The translations under genes were made by a program, and so were the position numbers. The notes under the pieces were generated by a model. The model did not search any database and was not told the DNA's origin. It saw only the letters and a program-made list of their open reading frames with translations. Below are positions 12,838 to 23,450 of a stretch of DNA of 64,000 nucleotides, piece by piece. Where the stretch lies: contig NC_134026.1 of NCBI RefSeq assembly GCF_964204645.1, positions 29,468,650 through 29,532,649 on the forward strand, read 5' to 3'. Source of the DNA: Tubulanus polymorphus (taxonomy: Eukaryota > Nemertea > Palaeonemertea > Tubulaniformes > Tubulanidae). The first letter of the stretch is position 1; the number at the start of each line of letters is the position of its first letter.

Positions 12838-14500
12838 TACTTAAAATGCAAACTCGTGTCATTACCCTGCTGAAATGGCGAATACTATGATTGTTTCCTG
12901 TTGTTGATCTTGATTATCGATCGCTATCAGTATCAACCCGATTGACTGCGTAAAACGACATTTTATCAAAATAGCTTAACACAAAAAGAACTTATGAATT
13001 ATGAATGATCCGGAGGGCCGTTTTTTATCATTAACTTGACTACGGATCTAGGTAAAACCAAAGAATTTTATTTTTATCTGTTCCCCATCGCTCCTTTTTT
13101 ATTCAGCATATATATGGAAATAAGAACAAATATTTGTAATTTTTTTACTTTGAACATCTTAATTGCGGTCGCGTGTCTCTGACCCATCTTTGATAATAGA
13201 TTTAGCAAAATCGAATCTGGAAGATGGGCTTTTTTAACATGTTTCTAGTTTTTGGCGGCATTTGAAGGTTCATGAAGATATCAAAAAATATAAAAAATTC
13301 AGAAAACTCTCAGTTCCCGTTTTTTTATACATAGACTTTGAACACTTTAATTGCGGTCGCGTGTCTCTGATCCGTCCTTGATAATAGATTCAGCAAAGTA
13401 GAATCTGGAATATGGGCTTTTTTTAACATGTTTCTAGTTTTTGGCGGTATTAGCGAATTAGATCATTTGAAAGATCATACAGATTTCTCTAACATATCAA
13501 AAATGCAGAAAACTCTCAGTTCCCGTTTTTTAATTAATCGAACATCTTTGAATATCTTAATTGACAACAGGCGCGCGCCTATTCAATTTCATTATATGGA
13601 TATGTTACTGACTAATGCTATTTGGCCTATAATCAAACCGACATAGAAACTACATTAATTAACGCGTATTGTGTTACGCCTTTTGATCGAGATAATGAGA
13701 CAAATTTCGATTGAATTTCAAAGGACACTTTTGCCTTTTGTGCCATTTTGAATAGGTTACATATCATTGGTAATTTGCTTTAATCTTACATCGCGTATCT
13801 CTAGGTGGTCAGTTTCCGAAATGCAATCGATTTATCAATACTTTGAATATTATTATTGTCCCTACATTTTTAATAATCATATATCATCCTTATCCACTGA
13901 TGATTCGGCGTTCCCCAGGATATAAACTCTAATGGCTATGTTCTCTATTTTTTCAGACACAGCACACAAGAGCTACCCCAGTTACACATACAAACGATTC
14001 ACTTACGAAAATGTTTCATTATAATTAAATTTGTTCAGTAAATTTTTCAGTAAAAATCCCCCATCTCTTGACTTAGGGTGCAAGTAGATCTATGAAAGTG
14101 ATGTATGCATATAAAGGTATCCAATTTATATATATTCAACTCTATTGTATAGTAAAAGAATATCATAAGCACTAATTATTGTACAATTGAAAAATACTAC
14201 AAATAAACAGTTCATTATCAAAATTTATCGCACAGCTCAAACCTATCGCAAGTTAAAAAGAGTTATCATACAGTTAAAATTTACACCAGCATGAATTCAT
14301 TCTGAAATATTTCAAATGAAAAGTTAATTAATTCTATCAATTCTAAGAATTTATTTAAAGATTTATCACGACGAAAAGGGTTAATTGTACAGTTCAAATA
14401 TGTTGCAGTATCGCGAATGAAAAATATTGGAGAAATATCTTGCTTTGAAATGTTCTTGCACAATCGTAGAGTGGATATATTTTTACTTGCCGGTACTTTG
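12838..14500. repeat. intergenic region with a degenerate direct repeat of about 180 bp
   Basis: A block beginning near 13147 (CTTAATTGCGGTCGCGTGTC) recurs near 13332 with about 90 percent identity through TTTCTAGTTTTTGGCGG. A third, shorter trace lies near 13530. The copies span about 13140-13265 and 13325-13450. The rest of the interval is AT-rich, and I see no supportable gene in it. Confidence 0.7.
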
Positions 14501-14519
14501 AAGATTTAGGGATTATTAG

Positions 14520-14786
14520 CTAGGGGACATTTACAAAGGGATTTTTTCCTACAACCACAACACCGTAATCAATCAATATAATGTAATCATAGTATATCTC
14601 CCCCTCCTGACTCCACAAGCCAGCGCGGCTGGAGGCCCGATTCCTTTTACCCGGAACCGGCACCGAACCTACGGTCGTCAATCCGCTGTTCATAAGAATC
14701 ACGAGGAAAACAACTAATAGAAACATCTGGGGAAAAAACAACAAAACTCTCGTCACATTTGAAACTGACTTGAAACTGTATTTCAT
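14520..14786 (-). CDS. possible small secreted peptide precursor
   Basis: The ATG at 14786 starts an 88-codon frame. A Lys/Arg-containing head is followed by a long hydrophobic stretch (VLLFFPQMFLLVVFLVILM), then TTVGSVPVPGKRNRASSR. This is the layout of a signal peptide followed by a peptide ending in Gly-Lys-Arg, the usual site for dibasic cleavage and C-terminal amidation. The predicted product would end ...SVPVP-amide. The remainder (AGLWSQEGEIYYDYIILIDYG...) has no known domain. A possible 5' exon with donor GTGAGGG ends at 14951, and a possible internal donor (TTTGTAAAT) lies near the end of the frame. I do not recognise the peptide. A chance frame is possible. Confidence 0.3.
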   Translation of the reverse strand: MKYSFKSVSNVTRVLLFFPQMFLLVVFLVILMNSGLTTVGSVPVPGKRNRASSRAGLWSQEGEIYYDYIILIDYGVVVVGKNPFVNVP

Positions 14787-14949
14787 AATCGGAAAAATGG
14801 CTTTCCATGCACCACACCCTCCTTCCTTTCTCAATCAGGGCCCCTGTTGTTGTAAAGTTTCTGATCCCACATACATAAACATCTATTTCAGGTGTTTTTT
14901 GAAGAATGAGCGTATAAGTGATGGATGTGGAGTCATTTGACACCCTCAC

Positions 14950-16500
14950 CTCGCGGACTCTGAGAGGATGGATTCAGTATTATCGCCCGATGCCAACACC
15001 CCTCCTTGACTGAGCTTGATTGGAGCTACAAACTTTTGCTCAAATTCCTCACCCGTCGGGCAAGAATTTCTCTTTCAATAACCTCTCACCTTTGAACTGG
15101 GATACGTGTCCAGTGGTCGCTTGACGTCTGAATGAGCAAACACAGAAATTAGTTCTTTCACTGCCGTACCAGTTGAACATTAATTTGTATCAATAATGAG
15201 AAACAAATACTAGACCTCGCAATTTATATTTATTGTTCTTGACTTCATTCGTGTCAAAAACATCAATAGTTGATTGGCAGATAATCAAAGGAAATATTAA
15301 TTGAAAACTCGAGTTTTGGGTCAAATATTGGATTTCGCTGTTATTGCACGTATAGCCTCTTTAATGACAGACGAAAAAAAAAACGATATGAAAATCTCGT
15401 CGATTCAGAAATAGGGATTTTCCTTAATATCATTCTAACGCCGCCCCGTCAGATTGTAATTTCTGGTCTGCGGTACAGTCCACAATGCACGAAGCCAGCT
15501 TTGACAGTCGAGGCTACTGCGGGGAACATGCGTCGTGTGAGGAACCATCCTCGCTTGCCAGGGGTCCGGTATCGCTCCCGAACTCGCTTCCACCAGCGGC
15601 AACAACTATATACTGGACTGTAGCGCTTGAATAGATTTATCTTTTCTGAAAGTTAGGGACATGCCGAAAATCTGATCGTAATAAACGGTTTTCGTCCTAA
15701 ACACAATCGTATTAATGGGGTTCAACTGTCGTCTCGTTTCATTTAATTCACTTCCAGAGAAAAAAGAATCCATGTACAATAGACTTGACTAACTCGAATC
15801 AATAAAGACAAGGTGATAATTGTCACCTGCAGATAAAAGAATTTCAATGCAATAGTTCAATGTCTTTATGTCCGAGTTGATGTAAGCTTGGAAAATCATT
15901 ACTCCAAGATAAAAGTGACTGGACTTGAAATGATTCTAGTTAAGAGAGTCCACCGTACATTATATAAAGAAATAATAACACATATAATTTGTAGAGAACA
16001 ACTGACCATTAATGATACTGATGTTAAAACAACTAGTGGTTAGTAGTTCAAATGGTATTCATAAACAATAGTTCAACAGATAATCAAACACCATAAAATC
16101 AATGTATTCATCAATATAATAATCAAACAAGTCAAGAGCAAACTGAGTATCTTGAGTTAAGAGTTTAACATCGTCACAATGAGATGCAACACAAAAACAA
16201 TCATTTAAAAAAAATAAATGTATTTACAAAAACAAACGCAGTCACAAGTACATAATCTCCGCATATACAGTGCATTCATTCATCACTGTAACAAAACTCT
16301 AAACCAAAGTTTGACATCCTCAATTATCATTTACAAAATAATTTAACCAGCACAACAAAAACAAGAGAAGCCCTTTGAAATGTATGCATATAAAACGCTA
16401 AGTCGCAGCACATCAGTAATTAATAACCCACAATCAGATTCAACAACAAACCAGCCAATCAAACCATCAGTTCATATTTATTTTCCAATAGATGTACAAT
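14950..16500. other. intergenic, no gene seen apart from the 51-bp unit
   Basis: AT-rich sequence with one GC-rich island at about 15430-15610. The island contains the 51-bp unit described separately. No coding exon or repeat array could be supported in the rest. Confidence 0.5.
15546..15596. repeat. 51-bp dispersed conserved unit, copy A
   Basis: The unit begins CATCCTCGCTTGCCAGGGGT and ends GAACTCGCTTCCACCAG. It matches copies at 42880-42930 and 56798-56848 at all but one or two positions. The local context 15430-15610 is unusually GC-rich for this window. Confidence 0.85.
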
Positions 16501-16509
16501 GTGTATTTA

Positions 16510-18260
16510 CATTCAACCTATCCCTGAAGCCATCAGCCTCAGAGAAATTGGTCGGTACCTCTTGAACTACGATAACTCGCGGTAACAAATACTGAAAGTC
16601 CCGTATTGACGGAGAAATTTGTCGGCATCTCAGGAACTACAATAACTCGAGGTAACAATCACTGAAAGCCCCGATTTGACGGAGAAATTGGTCGGCATCT
16701 CTGGAACTGCGCTAACTCGTGGTAACAATCACTGAAAGTCCCGTATTGACGGAGAAATTGGTCGGCATCTCTGGAACTACGATAACTCGCGGTAACAAAC
16801 ACTGAAAGTCCCGATTTGACGGAGAAATTGGTCGGCATCTCTGATCTGATCTTTTCCTGTCGTCTGATATTCTACAGCCAACCACAAGCTCAATACATGT
16901 ACTACAATGTGAAAACACAAAATATGAATAATGATATCATTTTTGAGACTTCTTTGAAATAAATTTCAATTATACCTGCTTTTTAGTAGATTCAGACACA
17001 TGTCTCTTAGGTTTTTCATGAGGAAATTGATCTGCATCATCGGTATCGTTTCCATCTTGATATCTGGTATTGTGTGACGATTAACTCAATACTAACTACA
17101 ACAACAATGTACTAAATATAAACTATGATTTTCATTCATAAGACTCTTCATAAAAACAAAATTCATCTAATTTCAATTTTACCTGATTTATAGTCAATTC
17201 AGATTCATGACTCGGACCTTGAGGAATTTGCTCAATTCTTCCAGAACTCTGATATTTTCCTTTCCTCTGGTTTTGCACATCTCTTACTACACAACAACAG
17301 TCCACTGGCTACAACAAAAATACATAAAAGTAACCAGTTTCATTGAGTCGACTGTTCCTGCAAAGAAATTCATAAGTTCAATTTTACCTGATTCATAGTC
17401 AATCTAGTCACATGACATAGAAGAGAAATTGCTCAGAACTTCAGTAACTTTTCGTATCTTCTTGAACTTTCTGTTTGATGTGGAGATGCCCCAGAGTACT
17501 TCGATTTCTGCGTACAAACACTGAAAGAATTCCCGAATTGACGGAGAAATTTGTCAGCATCTCTGATCTGATCTTTTTCTGTCGTCTGATATTTTACGGC
17601 CAACCACAAGCTCAATACTACAATGATAAAACACAAAATATGAATTATGATATCATTTCTGAGACTCTTCTTCAAAATAAATTTCAATTATACCTGATTT
17701 ATAGTCAATTCAGATTCATGACTCGGACCTTGAGGAATTTGCTCAACACTTCCTGAACTGTTTCCTTTGCTCTGGTTTTGAGCGTCTCTAACAACAACAG
17801 TCCACTGGCTACAACAAAAGTACATAAAATAAACATAACCATCTTTAAGTCGACTGTTCCTGCAAAGAAGTTCATATCAAGTACAATTTTACCTGATTTA
17901 TAGTCAATTCAGACTCATGACACCTTAAATATTTCTCAACGACAACTGGAACAATCCTGTTTCCTGTCAGTCGTTTGGTATTTTGTACTAGATGACCAAA
18001 TCAATACACGCTACAAAAGGGAAATATGAAATACACGTAATACTAACTTACCGTCCTAGTTGAGAACATTCTTAGCTATAACGAAATTCATAGCAATTTA
18101 TACTATACCTAATTTCAAGTCTTTACTTAGTGAAATTTCTAGGAACCTCAGAAACTTTCAGTATCATCTTGAACTCTCTGTTTGGGGAGTGGAGATTCCT
18201 CAGTAGAGTACCTCAGATTTCTACTGACAACAGACACCAATCCAACACTTCTCTTTCTGG
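16510..18260 (-). repeat. array of duplicated exon-like modules, unknown gene
   Basis: On the minus strand six similar segments end in a splice-donor-like junction of the form AATCAG|GTAWAATTG, at about 18108, 17894, 17695, 17388, 17182 and 16978, roughly 200-300 bp apart. Segments before them carry related open frames. Two read VRDxQNQxKG...EQIPQGPSHESELTINQ. Others read WLAVEYQTTGKDQIRDADQFL and SLWLAVKYQTTEKDQIRDADKFL, each preceded by a hydrophobic stretch. Acceptor-like TTTTTGTTGTAG and CATTGTAG precede several of them. This looks like repeated segmental duplication of one or two exons of a gene whose remaining exons I cannot find. Some modules contain stops in the aligned frame, so part of the array may be dead. 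Confidence 0.45.
16541..16850. repeat. 70-bp tandem repeat, about 4.4 copies
   Basis: Copies start at 16541, 16611, 16681, 16751 and 16821, exactly 70 bp apart, each beginning near GGAGAAATTGGTCGGCATCT. The unit also occurs once, diverged, at 17540-17570. Since 70 is not a multiple of three the array cannot code in one frame. It lies within the duplicated-module region below. Confidence 0.95.
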
Positions 18261-18548
18261 TACTTTCATCTTTCTCTTTCCTCTCGTTTTACAAATTGAT
18301 ATTTAATTATTTGACATTTTGATATTTTCACCATCATAAAATTGATATTATGTTTATCTTTACATAATCGTTATTTGAGATTTTACAAGGAATGATACAA
18401 ATAATACATTCCTTAATTTTAAAATCACAGCTGTTTGTAAATTCTTTCCACACACAAAGATGGCATGCTGCATGCTGATCAATTTGCTAACCATGCGCAT
18501 GGACCCGCGGGTCTGCCAGTGCTGTTTAGTGCAACTTATGCATTGGTG

Positions 18549-18700
18549 CAAGTGCATAGCGAGACGTCAAGTGCAGAGTGAGACGCCAAGTGCAAAATGA
18601 GATGTCAAGTGCAGAGTGAGACGCCAAGTGCAAAGTGGGATGTCAAGTGCATAGTGAGACGTCAAGTGTAAATTGGGACGTCAAGTGCAAATTGAGAAGT
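18549..18700. repeat. 19-bp minisatellite, 8 copies
   Basis: Eight consecutive 19-bp units of the form CAAGTGCAGAGTGAGACGT, with 1-4 substitutions each and no length change. Confidence 0.95.
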
Positions 18701-19039
18701 CAATTGTTTTCACCAGTGTTTACGATGATCGACCATCTTTCTGAAGATCTTTAAAGTAATTTGAATTCTAACAGTTTTTTACACTGTCGGCTCACAGACT
18801 TAGAAACTGGTTTACCTCATCATCAGAGTTTAGACGCCGACAATTTTATCACTCCTTAAGTGGAGTAATATAATCAAGTCACTAACAATTCAGTTTATGT
18901 CAAAATTTAATTGTCAATTCAAGAAGGGAAAGGAGGGGAAGGCAATAAACCTCAATATCACCCCAGCCTTAAGTCACTTACAATTCAGTTTATGTCACAA
19001 TTAACTTGACAATTCAAGAGGGGAAGGGAGGGATCACTA

Positions 19040-21000
19040 AATCTCAATTTTAACACTTAACTTTCATCACTACCATTGATTTAGCAGTAAATCACCAAAA
19101 GTGTTTTGTAACACTAAACTTTCATCAACACCAATTGATTTAGCAGTAATTCACCCTCAGTGTTTTGTAACACTTAAATTTCATCACCACCAATTGATTT
19201 AGCAGTAATTTACCCTCAGTGTTTTGTAACACTTAACTTTCATCAACACCAATTGATTTAGCAGTAATTCACCCTCAGTGTTTTGTAACACTTATCTTTC
19301 ATCACCACCAATTGATTTAGCAGTAATCTACCCACAGTGTTTTGTAACACTTGACTCTTATCACCACCAATTGATTTAGCAGTAATTCACCCTCAGTGTT
19401 TTGTAACACTTAAATTTCATCACCACCAATTGATTTAGCAGTAATTCACCCTCAGTGTTTTGTAACACTTAACTTTCATCACCACCAATTGATTTAGCAG
19501 TAATTCACCCTCAGTGTTTTGTAACACTTAACTTTCATCACCACCATTGATTTAGCAGTAATTCACCCACAGTGTTTTGTAACACTTAACTTTCATCACC
19601 ACCAATTGATTTAGCAGTAATTCACCCTCAGTGTTTTGTAACACTTAACTTTCATCACCACCAATTGATTTAGCAGTAATTCACCCTCAGTGTTTTGTAA
19701 CACTTAACTTTCATCACCACCAATTGATTTAGCAGTAATTCACCCTCAGTGTTTTGTAACACTTGACTCTTATCACCACCAATTGATTTAGCAGTAATTC
19801 ACCAACAGTGTTTTGTAACACTAAACTTTCATCACCACCAATTGATTTAGCAGTAATTCACCCTCAGTGTTTTGTAACACCCAACTTTTATCACCACCAA
19901 TTGATTTAGCAGTAATTCACCCTCAGTGTTTTGTAACACTTAACTTTCATCGCCACCAATTGATTTAGCAGTAATTCACCCACAGTGTTTTGTACCACTT
20001 AACTTTCATCACCACCAATTGATTTAGCAGTAATCTACCCACAGTGTTTTGTAACACCCAACTTTCATCACCACCAATTGATTTAGCAGTAATTCACCCT
20101 CAGTGTTTTGTAACACCCAACTTTCATCACCACCAATTGATTTAGCAGTAATTCACCCACAGTGTTTTGTAACACTTAACTTTCATTGCCACCAATTGAT
20201 TTAGCAGTAATTCACCCTCAGTGTTTTGTAACACTTGACTCTTATCACCACCAATTGATTTAGCAGTAATTCACCAACAGTGTTTTGTAACACTAAACTT
20301 TCATCACCACCAATTGATTTAGCAGTAATTCACCCTCAGTGTTTTGTAACACCCAACTTTTATCACCACCAATTGATTTAGCAGTAATTCACCCTCAGTG
20401 TTTTGTAACACTTAACTTTCATCGCCACCAATTGATTTAGCAGTAATTCACCCACAGTGTTTTGTACCACTTAACTTTCATCACCACCAATTGATTTAGC
20501 AGTAATCTACCCACAGTGTTTTGTAACACCCAACTTTCATCACCACCAATTGATTTAGCAGTAATTCACCCTCAGTGTTTTGTAACACCCAACTTTCATC
20601 ACCACCAATTGTTTTAGCAGTAATTCACCCTCAGTGTTTTGTAACACTTAACTTTCATCGCCACCAATTGATTTAGCAGTAATTCACCCACAGTGTTTTG
20701 TAACACTTAACTTTCATTGCCACCAATTGATTTAGCAGTAATTCACCCACAGTGTTTTGTAACACTTAACTTTCATCACCACCAATTGATTTAGCAGTAA
20801 TTCACCCACAGTGTTTTGTAACACTTAACTTTCATCACCATCAATTGATTTAGCCTTAATTCATCCAGAGTGTTTTGTAACACTTTACTTTCATCACCAC
20901 CAATTGATTTAGCAGTAATTTATCCAGAGTGTTTTGTAACACTTAACTTTCATCAACACCAATTGATTTAGCAGTAATTCACCCTCAGTGTTTTGTAACA
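19040..21000. repeat. 59-bp satellite array A1, about 33 copies, with an 8-unit higher-order repeat
   Basis: The unit reads CTTAACTTTCATCACCACCA, ATTGATTTAGCAGTAATTCA and CCCTCAGTGTTTTGTAACA. Variant units (CTTGACTCTTATC; ACCCAACTTT; ACCAACAGTG) recur at a spacing of 472 bp, exactly eight units (for example 19761 and 20233), so groups of eight have been duplicated together. One unit lacks a base (CACCACCATTGA). Before 19040 a degenerate relative of the 153-bp family occupies about 18890-19030. Confidence 0.95.
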
Positions 21001-21960
21001 TAATGTGTAATTTAATAATGTAATTATGTAATAATTCATGATGTAATAATGTTTAATGTAATAATCTTTATTTTAATAATGTTTAATGTAATAATTCAAG
21101 AAGTCCAGGGAAGGAGGTAAGAATTAACACCCAGCAGCAAGTAGCAGTATTAAAGGAGTCCATCAGTGTTGTAACACACTGACAATTCAATTGATTTGTC
21201 ACGTTTCTACATGACAGTTGAAGAAGGAAGGAGGAGACTCCTGCACTCAATATCATCCCAAAACAGAGTGTTTTAATTAACACCCAGCAGCAAGCAGCAG
21301 TATTAAAGGAGGTCATCAGTCTTGTACCACACTGACATTCCATTTGTTTGTCACGTTTCTACATGACAGTTGAAGAAGGAAGGAGAAGACTCCTGCACTC
21401 AATATCACCCCAATACAGAGCCAGCAGCAAGCAGCAGTATTTAAGGAGGATGATTCATGGTGTTATAATGTTTAAATCAATAATTTTTATTGTAATAATG
21501 TTTAATGTAATAATTCAAGAAGTTAAGGGAAGGAGGTAAGAATTAGCACGCTGCACCAAGCAGCAGTAATAAAGGAGACCATCAGTGTTGTACCACACTG
21601 TCCATTTAGTTTGTTTGTCACGTTTCTACATGACAGTTGAAGAAGGAAGGAGGAGACTCCTGCACTCGATATCACCCCAAAACAGAGTGTATTAATTAAC
21701 ACCCAGCAGCAAGCAGCAGTATTAAAGGAGTCCATCAGTGTTGTAACACACTGACAATTCAGTTTGTTTGTCACGTTTCTACATGACAGTTGAAACAGGA
21801 AGAAGGAGACTCCTGCACTCGATATCACCCCAAAACAGTGTATTAATTAACACCCAGCAGCAAGCAGCAGTAGTTAATTAAGGAGGTCATCAGTGTTGTA
21901 ACAAACTGACAATTCAGTTTGTTTGTCACGTTTCTACATGACAGTTAACAACTTTCAGTT
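21001..21960. repeat. 153-bp satellite family B, left block
   Basis: Units contain CACCCAGCAGCAAGCAGCAG, GTGTTGTAACACACTGACAA and TGTCACGTTTCTACATGACA. An alternative sub-unit rich in TAATGTTTAATGTAATAATTC alternates with them. Copies are more diverged than in the right block. Confidence 0.9.
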
Positions 21961-23450
21961 GCAAGGAACCAAAATGAAGCTATCAAACAATAGCATATTT
22001 GAGTATAACACTTTTAAAATCAATAATGTGATAATAATTTGCTGATACAATATATACAATGAACCAACACCAGCGACATTTCAATGATTCAACCACCACA
22101 AAGCTATCGATGGATAGCTGTTTTGAATATTTATATACTTTAAACGTTAAGTCGTAATGAGGACGATCAGGAAACAAAATCAATCCCAATTCACTGACAT
22201 ATATTACATTATATACACAAAACCAACACCAGCGATATTTCAATAATTCAACCACCACAAAGCTATCGATGGATAGCTGTTTTGAATATTTATACATTTA
22301 AAACGTAAAGTCGCAATAAGGACGATCAGGAAACATAATCAATCCCAATTCACCGACATATATTACAATATATACAATGTACCAACACCAGCGACATTTC
22401 AAAGATTCAACCACCACAAAGCTATCGATGGATAGCCATTTTGAATATTCATACATTTTAAACGTAAATTCGCAATAAGGACGATCAGGAAACATAATCA
22501 GTCCCAATTCACTGACATATATTACAATATATACACAGAACCAACACCAGCGACATTTCAAAGATTCAACCACCACAAAGCTATCGATGGATAGCTGTTT
22601 TGAATATTTATACATTTAAAACGTAAAGTCGCAATAAGGACGATCAGGAAACATAATCAATCCCAATTCACCGACATATATTACAATATATACACAGTAC
22701 CAACACCAGCGACATTTCAAAGATTCAACCACCACAAAGCTATCGATGGATAGCTGTTTTGAATATCTATACATTTAAAACGCAAAGTCGCAATAAGGAT
22801 GATCAGGAAACATAATCAATCCCAATTCACCGACATATATTACAATATATACACAGAACCAACACCAGCGACATTTCAAAGATTCAACCACCACAAAGCT
22901 ATCGATGGATAGCTGTTTTGAATATTTATACATTTAAAACGTAAAGTCGCAATAAGGACGATCAGGAAACATAATCAATCCCAATTCACCGACATATATT
23001 ACAATATATACACAGTACCAACACCAGCGACATTTCAAAGATTCAACCACCACAAAGCTATCGATGGATAGCTGTTTTGAATATCTATACATTTAAAACG
23101 CAAAGTCGCAATAAGGACGATCAGGAAACATAATCAATCCCAATTCACCGACATATATTACAATATATACACAGAACCAACACCAGCGACATTTCAAAGA
23201 TTCAACCACCACAAAGCTATCGATGGATAGCTGTTTTGAATATTTATACATTTAAAACGTAAAGTCGCAATAAGGACGATCAGGAAACATAATCAATCCC
23301 AATTCACTGACATATATTACAATATATACAAAGTACCGACACCAGCGACATTTCAATGATTTAACCACCACAAAGCTATCGATGGATAGCTGTTTTGAAT
23401 ATTTATACATTTAAAACGTAAAGTCGCAATAAGGACGACCAGGAAACAAA
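21961..23450. repeat. 159-bp satellite family C, about 9 copies, dimeric
   Basis: The unit is exactly 159 bp (GCAATAAGG at 22631, 22790 and 22949) and contains the hairpin AGCTATCGATGGATAGCT. Two subtypes (AATATTTATACA...ACGTAAAG and AATATCTATACA...ACGCAAAG) alternate, giving a 318-bp higher-order unit over at least five units. The array sits between two blocks of family B. Confidence 0.95.

Noticed and set aside
13428-13646. 72-codon plus frame at 13.4-13.6 kb
   Set aside because: It starts inside the 180-bp direct repeat and has no domain or splice signals.
14647-14949. 100-codon minus frame overlapping the peptide-like frame
   Set aside because: It has no signal peptide or domain, and its beginning coincides with a probable splice donor (GTGAGGG at 14950).
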